A DNA stretch of 64,000 nt from Sesamum alatum (GCA_034509735.1 JACGWO010000006.1:3611001-3675000), one strand, 5' to 3'; counted from the stretch's first letter, positions 10,236 through 21,408 are shown. A program made the numbers and translations. Notes: a model not told the origin generated them from the sequence alone.

Positions 10236-11300
10236 CTATTTATCTATACTAATATAGAAAAAGACTTTTTTAATTCACAAATGACGATTTTTGTTTATGC
10301 CGATAATACACCTGAGGTAGTTTTCTTTTTTTTTTTTCTTTCTTTTTTTTTAAATGCATTGTGTTGGTTTATATATATAATTTTCTTTTCGATACTATAT
10401 AAAAAGAAAAAGTCTTTTCAACTCACAAATAACGGTTAATGACACATCGACACTAATTTTTTTGTTATGCTGATAATATCCTTAAGGTAGTTTTCTTTCT
10501 TTTTCTTTTAAAAATGCATTGTGTTGGTTTACATATATAATTTTATTTACTTACAATAAATTTATAACGTGCAATATTATTGACGGCGAGCCATGACGGC
10601 TAGTTATTATATAAAGAAAGCCCTCTTTTTACTCACAAATGGCGGTTAATGACACCACTGCACCACTTTTCTGTAATGTCAAAAATAACCCTCAATTGAT
10701 AAGATAATTACTTTATTCAACTTTTCAAATTTATATTATATACACTATTATATAAAAGAAACACCCTTTGTACTCACGACTGGCGGTTAATGACACCACC
10801 GCACCACTTTTCTGTAATGCCAAAAATAATATTCAACTGATAAGATAACTAATTTATTCAATTTTTAAAATTTATATTAATTGATAAATTACTTTTTTCT
10901 TTCTTTACTTCTTTTTTTTTAATGTGATGTGTTAGTTTATATATTTTACTCTTATTTATAATATATTTTAAAGCATAAAAAATAATTTATTATATGCATG
11001 CAGGAACAGAGTGCAACGACGGCTAGTATAAAAGAAACCCATTTTTTACTCACTAATGGCGGTTAATGACACCGTCGCACCACTTTTCTATAATGTCAAA
11101 AATAACCCTCAACTGATAAGATAACTACTTTATTCAACTTTTCAAATTTTATATTAACTGATAAATTAGTTTTTTCTTTCTTTCTTTCTTTTTTAATATG
11201 ATGTGTTAGTTTATATATTTTACTCTTATTTATAATATATTTTAAAGCGTAAAAAATAATTTATCATATGCACGAGGAAAGGCGTGCCACCACGGCTAGT
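10236..11300 (+). mobile_element. Head-to-tail array of Helitron-like non-autonomous units
   Basis: Repeated units open with TCTATACTAATATA or TATTATATAAA(A)GAAA, then ACTCACAAATGGCGGTTAATGACAC. They pass through a pyrimidine tract and a TTATAATATATTTTAAAG block, and close with TATGCA…GACGGCTAGT. Unit ends fall at about 10603, 11026 and 11300, and some units are internally incomplete. TC…CTAG ends without inverted termini or target duplication fit Helitrons. No Rep/helicase gene is present. Confidence 0.55.
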
Positions 11301-12060
11301 TTTAGTAGCCAAGAAGGAGGCCCCCCGTCGAACAACCCAAAAGGACTGGCTGTGCTGGCCTATGAGCACAGTATTAGGGCCACAGCTCATCTATTTTTAT
11401 TAACTTGATAGGCCCGAAAACTAGCCCAATACAACATGATGACTCACCGGACAACAAGAATGACACGTCATATGTATTTCTGACACCATGAGATACATCA
11501 TATCAAAAAAATCTCCAACAAACTCCTAGATTGATGGCTGCCGACTTGGCAACAAAGAAAAATAGAATCTGCAGAACTCAAATTGACTGACATGACTCAT
11601 TCAAACAGTCATATCTCTTTCCAGATAAGTCCAAATCGCAATTTATTTATTTATTTTTGTTAGTTAGCTAACTCATATAGCTTTTCAGTGGTGTAGCTGT
11701 AGCCACTTCCGGTGCTTGCTCCCCATCGACCTATAAATAGAGGTCACTATGCAGCCATAATGGTAACTCACGATCACTTACTCTTATACCTATTCTCTCT
11801 CGATTTTTAGCAAGTTCTTAGCATACTTTTGCAGTGCACAACTATTATTATCACTTCCTCTCCATATTTCATCATCTCAATTCAATTATTACGCCATCAT
11901 TCTCACAATTACTTCAAGTTCCCTGGTTACTTTATTAGTTAATCAATTACTGATTTAAACACCGGAGTACTAAATCATGTTTTGTAGGTTAGTCATTATT
12001 TGATCTTAGGATTTCGTTGAAGATCCTTAACCATTATGGTGTTGCTAGACTCCGGTACGC
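11301..12060 (+). repeat. Solo-LTR-like sequence with promoter
   Basis: It contains CCTATAAATAG (about 11730-11740) followed by leader-like sequence, and ends in ACACCGGAGTACTAAATC…TTTTGTAGG, resembling the R/U5 end of plant gypsy LTRs. No internal retroelement domains follow, and exact ends and target duplication could not be fixed. It sits between oppositely oriented Helitron-like units. Confidence 0.4.
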
Positions 12061-12065
12061 ATTAT

Positions 12066-12312
12066 ATATGCTAGCCGTCGTAGCACATCGTCCCTGCGTG
12101 CATATAAAATAATATTACACGTTTTAAAGTTATTGAATATCATAAATACATATATATATAAATCAACTCATTAAATTTAAAAAAAAAAAGAAAGAAAAGA
12201 AAAAAAAACTAACTTTATGGGTATTATCGACAAAATCAAAAAAATAGTGTCGCGGTATCATAAACCGTCATTTGTGAGTGAGAAATATCTTTCCTTTATA
12301 TATTAGTATAAA
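12066..12312 (-). mobile_element. Helitron-like unit, inverted
   Basis: Read on the minus strand it starts TATACTAATATATAAAGG, passes CTCACTCACAAATGACGG and ends in GCACGCAGGGACG…GACGGCTAGC, the same landmarks as the 10.2-11.3 kb array. Confidence 0.5.
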
Positions 12313-12560
12313 TAATATAAAGAAACGTCTAAAAAGAATATTAAAATAACTCGGTCCATGTCAGGTTCGGACTGAATTCATGTTCAATACGCCTAGACCA
12401 GAGATCCAATTATGGCGTCAAAATCGTCCCAAACGGGATGAGTTCGGGTCAAGATTCGGATAGGACCCGATACCATCCATAGAGATAATTACAATTTTTA
12501 ATTTAACAAAAATATATTTGTGATTAGAATAAAATTTAAAGGATATGATATAATTGTCCT
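12313..12560. other. Intergenic stretch without recognisable feature
   Basis: Moderate GC with degenerate GGTTCGG/GGACCCG words, but no open frame or clear repeat structure. Confidence 0.35.
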
Positions 12561-12816
12561 ATAGCTATACTAATATAAAAATAAAATCTCATTTTTACTC
12601 ACAAAGAGCAATTACCTATAGTGCGACACCAATTTTTTATTATGCTAATAATACACCTTAGTTGGTTTCTTTTCTTTCTTTCTGTCTTTGTTTTTTCTTA
12701 AATGCGATGAGTTGGTTTATATATATATATATATATATATATTATTTATAATATACTTTAAAACCTAACAATATAATTTATTGTATGCACGTAGGGCGGC
12801 ATGCCACGTCGTCTAG
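12561..12816 (+). mobile_element. Helitron-like unit
   Basis: Starts at about CTATACTAATATAAAA, has TTTTTACTCACAAAGAGC, a (TA)n run at 12719-12743 and an end GCACGTAGGGCGGCATGCCACGTCGTCTAG. The penultimate GGCGGCATGCC can form a short hairpin, as expected near a Helitron 3' end. Confidence 0.5.
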
Positions 12817-12996
12817 TCTATAAAAAAAATCACCTCTCACTCACAACTGGTGGTTTGTGATACCACAAGACCAAAGTTTAAAATACTATACCCTTAAATT
12901 TGTACCAACTAACCATCGTGGCACGCCGCTCCTGCGTGCATATAATAAATATTTTTTTGCGCTTTAAAATATATTATAAATAAGAATAAAATATAT

Positions 12997-13442
12997 CACT
13001 ATAAGAAAATAGAAGATTAGCGACAAAAAAATCAAGTGACAATTTTAATATTGTCACTAATTATATATATATTTAGCGACAAGAATGTTTATTTTGTCAC
13101 AATAATGAATTTTATGATTTCAACAATTACTATTATTTTGTAAAAATTGTTATTAGTGACAAACAGATGTACACAAAGTTATCATTAAATACAATTAGTG
13201 ACTCATGGATAGTGACAACCTAGTGACAACAAATAATTGTTATCACTATATTATGTTGTCACTAAGTTGTCACTATAGATGAGTCACTAATTGTATTTAG
13301 TGACAACTTTATACACAATTTTTGTCATTAATCATTATATAGTGATAAGATAAAAAGTGTTGTCACTTAATATATATTTTTAGTGACAACTTTAAAATTA
13401 TCATTTAATATTTTGTCACTAATATCATATTTTCTTGTAGTG
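12997..13442. mobile_element. CACTA-type MITE with 3-bp target duplication
   Basis: Termini CACTATAAGAAAATA and TATTTTCTTGTAGTG are near-perfect inverted repeats. TAT flanks both sides (12994-12996 and 13443-13445), the 3-bp duplication of the En/Spm-CACTA superfamily. The interior is made of inverted GTGACAA/TTGTCAC words and has no coding capacity. Confidence 0.75.
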
Positions 13443-13461
13443 TATAAACTAACACATCATA

Positions 13462-13464
<3 letters not shown>

Positions 13465-13504
<40 letters not shown>

Positions 13505-13533
13505 GGAGAGAGGGAGAGAGAGAAAAGAAAGAA
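13465..13533. repeat. (GA)n microsatellite
   Basis: About 70 bp of AG repeats with occasional GGG interruptions, inside the inverted Helitron-like unit. It is the pyrimidine tract of that family on the minus strand, expanded. Confidence 0.8.
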
Positions 13534-13932
13534 AAAATTAATTTATCAATTAACATAAAATTTGGAAAGTTGCATAAAGTAGTTATCATATCAGTTGAGG
13601 GTTAATTTTGACATTACAAAAAAAATGGTGGGGCAATGTCATTAACGGCCGTTTGTGAGTAAAAAAAGGGTTTCTTTTTATATAATAGTATAGATTTAGT
13701 TACTTATTTATTTCAAATGGTCACGCCATCTTTTCACCGCCAATACACTATTATATTTATTTTCCGCTTTCACTCGTGTCAATCATTCAACCTGCTCTTA
13801 ATTAAATATTAAATTTTATTTTTAAAATTTGTGTTATATCTATCTTATTATATAGGTACAAGTATTGCATGTCATGATAACTAGTTAGTTAATAAATATT
13901 TAATTTAGACGCTAACTATGACAGTAACAAGA

Positions 13933-14352
13933 CACCACAAGAAAATATATAAAGTGACAATTTTAACATTGTCACTGAAAATATATATTAAGTGACAACT
14001 ATTTTTTATCTTGTCATTATATAATATAATTATTAGTGACACTAATAATTGCTTATAAAGTCGTCACTAAATACAAATAGTGACTACACAATAAAGTGAC
14101 AACAATTATTTATTGTCACTAGGTCATCACTAGATTTCACTAGAAATATATAGCATTTTAATCATGACTAATTGTCATGGTTAAAAATATACCATCGTAT
14201 GAAATAGTGAACACGAACACGTGACGGTTGTTGGCCATGGCGAAGAACCATATATTTTTGCTATAGTGGATAAATTAAGTTTTTGTACCGATTTTATTTA
14301 ACAAAAGTTTATAATAATTATTTACCAAGATTTTTAATCTATAATTTTTAAT
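13933..14352. repeat. Truncated CACTA-type MITEs, two families abutting
   Basis: CACCACAAGAAAATA at 13933 with GTGACAA words is the left part of the family at 12997. From about 14145, CACTAGAAATATA with TCATGACTAATTGTCATGG is the left part of the family at 18358. Right ends are missing; the second is cut by the element starting at 14353. Confidence 0.5.
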
Positions 14353-14715
14353 AGGGTTAAATACACTTTGCCCCCCTGAATTATCCTTGTTGTAACATTT
14401 ACCCCCCTAAACTATCAAATGTAACACTTACCCCCTAGTTGGACAAAATTGTCCCTCATGCCTTAAATAATTATATATTATTTTGAATATATTTTAGTAT
14501 TTTCCACATTAAATCATGACCAAATTATTTTCTAACTAAAAAGAATTTTTAATAAGTAAAGAATTGTATAATAAGTTAATATATATATATATAATAGATA
14601 CACAACAAATATAATATCGCAACAACTCATATATACTCATATATGCATAAGGGGCAATTTTATCCAATAACTGTTACATTTAATAGTTTAGGGGAGCAAA
14701 GTGTATTTAACCCTT
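14353..14715. repeat. Foldback MITE, AGGGTTAAATACAC family, complete
   Basis: The left end AGGGTTAAATACACTTTG and right end CAAAGTGTATTTAACCCT are inverted repeats, extended by TTTACCCCCCTAAACTATC / GATAGT-like TTAATAGTTTAGGGG. Partial inverted copies occur at about 16010-16275 and 17415-17697. Confidence 0.7.
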
Positions 14716-14743
14716 TTTAATAAATGGGTAATCATAATTTTTA

Positions 14744-14999
14744 AGGGTTAAATGCAATTTTCCCTTCTGTGTTAACTAAAAAGAACAATTTCTCCCTTGT
14801 GAAAACATAACTAGCAATTTATCCCTTGTGTTATTCAAAATGCAGCAAACAACCATTTCACACGGGATTTTTTGCTCCATTTTTAGGAAATTTTTTGCTC
14901 CATTTTTTAAAGTACAAAGGGATAAATTGTTATTTATTTTTTCCAGGAATTTTTTTACACATTATGCATATAATAAGGGGGGTAATTGCAATTTTCCCT
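14744..14999. repeat. Short foldback MITE
   Basis: AAGGGTTAAATGCAATTTTCCC at the left is mirrored by GGTAATTGCAATTTTCCCT at the right, with inner CTAGCAATTTATCCC / GGGATAAATTG. No coding content. Confidence 0.55.
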
Positions 15000-15236
15000 A
15001 ATTTTTAATGTTCAGCAACGATAGTTCCTGTCAACTCAACAATCTAGTACGCTTTGAAGTTTGGAAAAATCAAACGATTTCTTGCAATGACACAATTACC
15101 ACCACGACCAATACTTTTTCTTTGTCTTTGAACATGAAACAATCAATCATGACATAAGAGAAAAGAACATGGGATCAACTCAATTATCATTTTCATTGGG
15201 TCAGAAAGCCAATCATTGAGGTATGTCATAAAAATT
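15000..15236. other. Intergenic stretch without recognisable feature
   Basis: No inverted repeats or coding frames seen. Confidence 0.35.
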
Positions 15237-15670
15237 AGGGGTGAATTACGATTATCACTTCTAAAATTTAACATAATTATGAATATATTCTCACTATTTT
15301 AAAAATTATAAATATTCTTATGAGATTTGTAGTTGTATAATAAATAACTCGTTTTCATCCATTTTTATGGGTGAACTGACCAAAATGCCCTTATACAAAT
15401 TGAAATATTTTTAAAAAATTTTTTGAATAAAAATATGCAAGGAGAGGTTTTTTACACTTTTTACATAAAGGAGGAATAATATAATTTGTCTCGGCTGATT
15501 TTTCTATAACTTTTTTTTTAAAAAAAAAATTCGAAGGCAAAATTGATCATTTTAGACCTTTGGTTAAAAGTTACAAATTTCAGGAGAAGGGGGTATTTGT
15601 TATTTTTGAAACAATGAGGGAGTATCTATAATTATGCCAAACCTTAAGGGTGATCATTATAATTCACCCT
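15237..15670. repeat. Foldback MITE, GGGTAAATTAC family
   Basis: The left end AGGGGTGAATTACGATTATC is mirrored by TCATTATAATTCACCCT. AACATAATTATGAATAT pairs with CTATAATTATGCC. Related elements lie at 18229-18973, 20983-21408 and, more distantly, 23347-23565. Confidence 0.6.
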
Positions 15671-16009
15671 AAAAAAATAAATTGATTTAAATTTCAAATC
15701 ACCTCGTATTTTGATCATGAAATGTGATTGTGATCCATTTTTTATGTCGGTGGGTTGTAATGAAGGTTGGGAAATAGAAAGTGATAAATTAAAAATAAAT
15801 TTAATTAAAAAATTAAATAGTTAATAACTTTATTTTCTTATCAAATTACTAAAATCTTTTTATTTTTTTTATTTATTATACTCATTCATTATTTAATTTT
15901 GAGTATGTAAAATAGCTCAAATTGTAAAATAAGTACACAAAAAATTTTTAGGTTAAGTAATGCGTGAATACAATAAATATACAAAAAACTTTCGTGTAAT
16001 TTTTTTTTT
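15671..16009. other. AT-rich intergenic stretch
   Basis: Low-complexity AT sequence; nothing supported. Confidence 0.35.
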
Positions 16010-16275
16010 GTTGGGATATTATATTGTTGTGTATCTATTATATATATTAATTTATTACACTAGTTTTAATTTAAATTAAATTATTCACTTATTAAAAAGA
16101 TTTAGTTAGAAAATAATTTAATGATGATTTAATATGCAAAAAACTAAAATATTAAAAATAATATATAACGGCATCAGGGGCAATTTTTGTCTAAGCAAAG
16201 GGTAAATGTTACATTTTATAGTTTAGGGAGATAAATGTTACATCAAAGATAATTCAAGGGACAAAATCTGTTTAA
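16010..16275. repeat. Partial MITE of the 14353 family
   Basis: GTTGGGATATTATATTGTTG… through TAGTTTAGGGAG and GATAATTCAAGGG to TTTAACC matches the right half of the 14353 element in the inverted sense. It is followed at about 16280 by a short Helitron-like terminus (TATATTAGTATAGAT). Confidence 0.55.
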
Positions 16276-16615
16276 CCTTTTTTTATATATTAGTATAGAT
16301 AAAAGCCAAGGGAGGGTCTGCGTTGTGGCAAAATATCCTATTTGAATTGTAACTACTACCCAAGTGAGGAGGCCGGAAATTTTTGTCCACATTGTGTCCG
16401 GCCAAAATCCAACCAATTGTACGGTAAGTGTGATTCATTTGTTTATGACTAATTCTTCTTCTTGAATTTGTATACAATTCATGACAAATGTATTACATAT
16501 ATTGTGTAATTAGTCCGGGCTGACTAGACGAATTTGGGCTAAAATTTCACATGAAGAGTTATTCATTGTTAGAATATGGTGAATGATAAAATTAAAAAAT
16601 AAATTTAATTTATAA

Positions 16616-17270
16616 ATTTATTGATCAGATTAAAGTGTAACAAGTGAATGGTTACGATGTGGGACGCATAACAAGTCGTGACATATGGTGATGGTTGATG
16701 GCGCCCAATCATCATCCAGATGTGTCAAATCAACCGAATAGATGTCTAACAGAAACGACAATTTGCCTCCCAGATACAACGACTTACAATCTCAAAGTAG
16801 TAACACTACAAATTTTGAGAAATGGTGAACCAAACAATATTTTGGAACTCTCTTAAATAAACAACAAAATGCTTCTATTGCTAATGCTTTGAAATGCTCT
16901 AAGATGCTTTTCAAATTGAATGAATGAAATGAAATGAGAGGGCCTACTTATCGAAGTTGAAAATGTATCATTGAGTGAACATGTTCAATTAGAAAAGATG
17001 TCTTTAAAAAGTTATGATATCATCCATATCGATGAATCATTTCACCCAAAGGGCATACCGTTTCACCTAAATGGATGCATTATCTCACTGGAGGGAATGC
17101 GCTCAATTGACACATCATTTCAACCAAAGATCACACCTATTTGGTTGAATTGACACGATTGGATGATGATTGGGCGCTATCAACCCTCATCCACGTGCCA
17201 CGAACTTTTTATGCGTCAGACTTCGTAATCAATCACTTGTCATGATTTAATTTGATAAAAATAATTTTAG
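16616..17270. repeat. Foldback element with arms of about 135 bp
   Basis: The left arm (TTGATCAGATTAAA…GGCGCCCAATCATCATCCAGATGTGTCAA, 16620-16755) is inverted in the right arm (TTGACACGATTGGATGATGATTGGGCGC…TTTAATTTGATAAA, 17145-17265). The ~390-bp interior has short open frames but no known domain. Confidence 0.6.
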
Positions 17271-17414
17271 ATAAGAATGAGTAATTACATATCCCATTTT
17301 TTAAATATATTTTCTTTAAAAAATATGACAAAACATATTTATTAATCTTTTTTCTAAGTGTTTAAATTTTGATTAAGCATATATATTATCAAAAAAAAAT
17401 TTCAAAAATATATA

Positions 17415-17697
17415 TGAGTTGTTGGGATATTATATTTGTTGTGTGCCTATTATATATATTAACTTATTATACCACTTTTAATTTAAATTCTTCACTTATT
17501 AAAAATTATTTTTAGTTAGAAAATAATCTGGTGATGATTTAATGTGCAAAATACTAAAATATATTGAAAATAATATATAATTATTCAAGGCATGAGGGAT
17601 AATTTTGTCCAACCAGGGGATAAGTGTTACATTTGATAGTTTAGGGGAGTAAATGTTACAATAAGGATAATTCAGGGAGGCAAAGTGTATTTAACCC
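17415..17697. repeat. Partial MITE of the 14353 family
   Basis: GTTGGGATATTATATTTGTTG… through GATAGTTTAGGGGAG to CAAAGTGTATTTAACCCT. It keeps the right terminus and interior of the family but lacks the other terminal arm. Confidence 0.6.
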
Positions 17698-17990
17698 TAT
17701 AAAAAATAAAAAAAGAAACCCTCTACACTCACAAACGGTGGTTAGCTACACGGTCTCACATTTTTTTAAAAAAAAAACAAAAGTGAGTATACAACATTTC
17801 AACTCCACTATACCAATTTTTTTTTTCTTTTTTTGTGTTGATAATAACTGAAATTGGTTTTCTTCTGTTTCTTTCTTTTTTTAAAAATAATTTGTTGATT
17901 TATATATTTTATTTTTATTTATAATATATTTTAAAATATAAAATTTTATTTATTATATACACATAAGGACAACGTATCAGCTAATTGATA
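17698..17990 (+). mobile_element. Helitron-like unit, degenerate
   Basis: CTATAAAAAATAAAAAAAGAAACCCTC, ACTCACAAACGGTGG, a pyrimidine tract, TTATAATATATTTTAAAAT and a decayed ACGTATCAGCTAAT end follow the order of landmarks of the 10.2-kb family. Confidence 0.4.
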
Positions 17991-18228
17991 AAAAAAAAAA
18001 TAAACAAATAGTTTCAACTAAGCTAGACTGGACTAGTTTAAATTGACATTGAGCTGAGGCGTAGTCGATAGATTAAAATGGGCGAAAGGAAATAAACTAA
18101 TTTTTAAGTTTTCTTATCAAGATGGAGTTGAATTGGATTAACCCTAAGTCATTTTTATTTTTTTTTTAGCTTTTCAATCTCAAAAAATTTTCTCGAAAGC
18201 AAAAAAGTAAAAAATAAAAAAATAAGTA

Positions 18229-18973
18229 AGTTACAACTACATCTCTTAAGATTTATATAATTATGAATACCCCATCGATATTTAAAAAATTACAAATACC
18301 ACTCAAACAAAAAATAATTATGTAGTTTCTAAATGATAAGGTGGGGATTACTATGTACACTAGAAAAAATTTAACTTTTAATCATGGTTAATTGTCTTGG
18401 TTAAAATTAAATAGTCGTAGTGAATGATCATTCACCACGGTTATACAACGATTATTGATCATGGTATTTGCGAGTGTGGGTAAACCATTTGCCATGGCTA
18501 AAAACCATGGCAAAAAGAATTTTTATTGTGAATAATATAGGTTTTTGCAACGATTTTTATTTACCCATAATTAATAATAATTATTATCCATGGTTTTAAT
18601 CCGTAGCCAATAAATTTATAGTCTATAATGAATTTTCTTCTAGTGGTACTTTACCTTATTGAATTTATTTTTAATAAAAACTTTGAAAACATGTCAAAAA
18701 ATCAAAAGAGAAGGTGAGTAAAGTAATTAATCCACAACATATAACTTCATAAAATAAATTAAAAAAATCACACAATATAAAATTATAATTTATAATCCAA
18801 AAGGGTATTTTGATCAATTTCACAAAAAAATGGATAAAAACCTAACGGAGGTTAACAAAATGAGCTCATTGTTAGACGGGGTGTTATAATAAGAGGGCAT
18901 TTGTAATTTCCCAAACAACGATAATGTATTTATAATTATGTCAAACTTTAAGAGTGGTGGATGTAATTTATCC
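18229..18973. repeat. Foldback MITE of the GGGTAAATTAC family, interrupted
   Basis: The left part (TTACAACTACATCTCTTAAGATTTATATAATTATG) and right part (CATAATTA-like ATTATGTCAAACTTTAAGAG…GTAATTTATCC) are inverted. The element at 18358-18645 sits inside it. Confidence 0.55.
18358..18645. mobile_element. CACTA-type MITE (CACTAGAA family) with GTA target duplication
   Basis: Ends CACTAGAAAAAATTTAA and TTTTCTTCTAGTG are inverted, and GTA is repeated at 18355-18357 and 18646-18648. The interior carries inverted CATGGTTAATTG / CCATGG words. Copies: 53427-53714 (complete), 14145-14352 and about 20690-20850 (partial). Confidence 0.72.
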
Positions 18974-19019
18974 ATATATATATCATGTTCAGATTTAATT
19001 TTTTTAATAAATCGATTAC

Positions 19020-19240
19020 AATAATCAATATTAAATATCTAGATCTAACAACGACCAACAACTGTAATAATCACATCCGAATCATCAATATTAGATAATT
19101 ATATCTAAACAACAACTATTATTAAAATAGAACGACACCTACTATTAGAGTAAAATAACATCTCACACGTCGGTGGGGTTCAAACCTATGATCTTAGAGT
19201 CATGGGGCCTCTCTTTGCGAATTGAGCTAAACCTCATTGG
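19020..19240 (-). repeat. tRNA-derived SINE-like sequence
   Basis: The minus strand reads GCCAATGAGGTTTAGCTCAATTCGC (A-box-like) then ATAGGTTTGAACCCCACCG (B-box-like GGTTYGAANCC), followed by an AT-rich body. B-box relatives occur at about 25390, 53850 and 60600. No intact tRNA cloverleaf is visible. Confidence 0.4.
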
Positions 19241-19582
19241 CATGTTCGAATTTAATTATTATTAGATTTTTTCAGTGTGCTGACGTGTTATTTGCATGCT
19301 TTGAATGGACTTCGAGAAGAATTAATTGGGGTGATAGATTAAGGTACTTATCACAAGTAATACAACATAATAGCGGTCACGACACGTGTGGTGGTTAATT
19401 AATTGCATGGTCTAAGATAATTAGCATAATTAAACAAGTTATTTCCTTTAATTGGATGCAATTAGCAAGTTTAATTTTCTACACTCAATTAATATATCTT
19501 ATCATAAGATAAGCACAATGCACAAATCGGACATATAATTAAATATTAATTTCCGTAGATAAAATATGAAAGAAAAATATAT

Positions 19583-20262
19583 TTTCATTAATGATTAATG
19601 TTTTTTTATAGTAATATTTCCAAAAGGGAAGGAGAAAATAAAAGAGCCCATATATATTATTTCCTTCCTATGAAATAAAAAAAAAATTCAAAAGGCTATA
19701 TAATATATGGAAAAAAAAATGTAAGCAACCCCATGTGATATTGCAAATGAGCAAATTACTCCCTTATGAAAAATAAAATAGCAATTTACTTTTCTGTATT
19801 TTTTTAAAATTAATCAATTTACCTACCCATGTTTTTTGAAATGGAGCAATTTACCTTCCTAAACAGAGAGGTAAATTGCTCCATTTTAAAAAACACGAAG
19901 CGGTAAATTGCTATTTTTTTTTCATTAATGATTAATGTTTTTTTTTTTTTATAATAGTATTTCCAAAAGAGAAGGAGAAAAGAAAAAAGTGCCAATATAT
20001 ATTATATCCTTCCTATGAAATATAAAAAAAGAAATTCAAAAGGCTATATAATATATGGGAAAAATGTAAGTAGCCCCTGTGATATTACAAATGAATAAAT
20101 TACTCTATTATGAAAAATAAAATAGCAATTTACCTTCCTTTATTTTTTTAAAATGAATATATTTTACCTTCCGTATTTTTTAAGATGGAGCAATTCACCT
20201 CTCTGTTTAGAGAGGGTAAATTGTTCTATTTTAAATAACGTAGGAGGTAAATTACTATTTCT
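19583..20262. repeat. Tandem duplication, ~338-bp units, each with a hairpin
   Basis: TTCATTAATGATTAATG starts at 19583 and again at 19921, and the following ~330 bp align well. Each unit contains a palindrome around AGCAATTTACC…AGAGAGGTAAATTGCTCC. The two units therefore arose from one MITE-containing block. Confidence 0.65.
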
Positions 20263-20689
20263 TTTTCATAGGGGGTAATTTGCTCAATTGTAATATCACA
20301 TAATGATAAATTGCATTAAACCCATATATATATATACTTTCCTGCATGTTGAAATTAAATATTAGATGGTAATTTTATTTAATTTCCTGCAAGTTTTTGC
20401 AAATTATTGTTGGTGGTTTGGAGTAGGAGGATAAGATAACGTTCTTGAAATTGAAAACGTGTTTCTCACCTTGGATTGAGACGTGTTATCCAATTCGTAC
20501 GGTTGAAATTTCATGATTTTGCTTGCATGAGTATAAAATAATTAATTTTAAATAGAGTGATTATCATTTGAATTTTTAATTTTATAATTAGTGGTGCGAA
20601 TGCAGATTATAATTAATTAAATTCCAAAAATTAATCTTCTTTTTAAGGTTAATGACATTTAACCACATTAGTAATTTGTCATAATTTTA
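20263..20689. other. Intergenic stretch without recognisable feature
   Basis: No coding frames or clear repeats seen. Confidence 0.3.
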
Positions 20690-20850
20690 GCAATAGTCAA
20701 AATACTTACCATAATTGTTAATCATGACAAATATGTTAGCTTCGCCCGCACAAATCACGATCAATAATCATTACACAGTCATGATTAATTAGCACTCGCC
20801 ACGATTTTTTTCATTTTTTTTTTTTACTTTTCACCATGATAACTAACCTT
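20690..20850. repeat. CACTAGAA-family MITE fragment
   Basis: AATCATGACAAATATG and CAGTCATGATTAATTAGCACTCGCCACG resemble the interior of the 18358 element. Both termini are missing. Confidence 0.35.
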
Positions 20851-20982
20851 CACAAAAAATCATATCTCTTCCGATGAATCAACATATATTACAATCACAT
20901 AAATAAGTCTGGTTCGACCGAACTCAGCTAGGACTTGCTCTTCATCCCCCCTCCACTATAACCCAATTACATAATAAAAAAT

Positions 20983-21408
20983 AGGGTAAATTACAATTAC
21001 CTCCCCTGAGATTTGGTATAATTACAAATATCCCCTCATTATTTAAAAAATTATAAATACCTCCATGAGGTTTGTAATTTTTAATCAAATGCCTGAAATG
21101 GACCATTTTGCCCAGAACTTTTTTATTAAAATTGTAGATAAATTAGCCCGGACAAATTGCATTATTGCTTCTGTGTGTAAAAAACTTAAAAAATCTCTCC
21201 CTACGTATTGTAGTCCAATTTTTTAAAAAATTAAATAAAAATAATTTAGTGCATAAGGGCATTTTGATCAGTTCACCCATAAAATAGATGGAACTGGGTT
21301 GTTTGTTAGACGGTTACAAACCTCAAGGGGGGTATTTGTAATTTCTCAAACAACGAGGGGTATTTGTAATTATGCCAAACCTTAGGGGATGTAGCTGTAA
21401 TTTATCCT
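20983..21408. repeat. Foldback MITE, GGGTAAATTAC family, complete
   Basis: The left AGGGTAAATTACAATTACC is mirrored by GTAGCTGTAATTTATCCT, with inner GAGATTTGGTATAATTAC against TAATTATGCCAAACCTTAG. It lies about 540 bp upstream of the VOC gene start. A CACTAGAA-like fragment follows at about 21411-21560. Confidence 0.65.

Larger units (their letters stand above)
12912..13693 (-). mobile_element. Helitron-like unit, inverted, split by a CACTA-type MITE
   Basis: On the minus strand it starts near 13693 (ATCTATACTATTATATAAAA), runs through CTCACAAACGGCCG and the GA-rich tract, and resumes after the nested element to end at about 12912 in GCGTGCCACGATGGTTAG. Removing 12997-13442 and one TAT restores continuity with other family members. 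Confidence 0.55.

Noticed and set aside
16971..17153. 60-codon open frame in the interior of the 16.6-17.3 kb foldback
   Set aside because: Repetitive HPKGIPFH / FQPKITPIW-like text arises from short internal repeats; no known domain.
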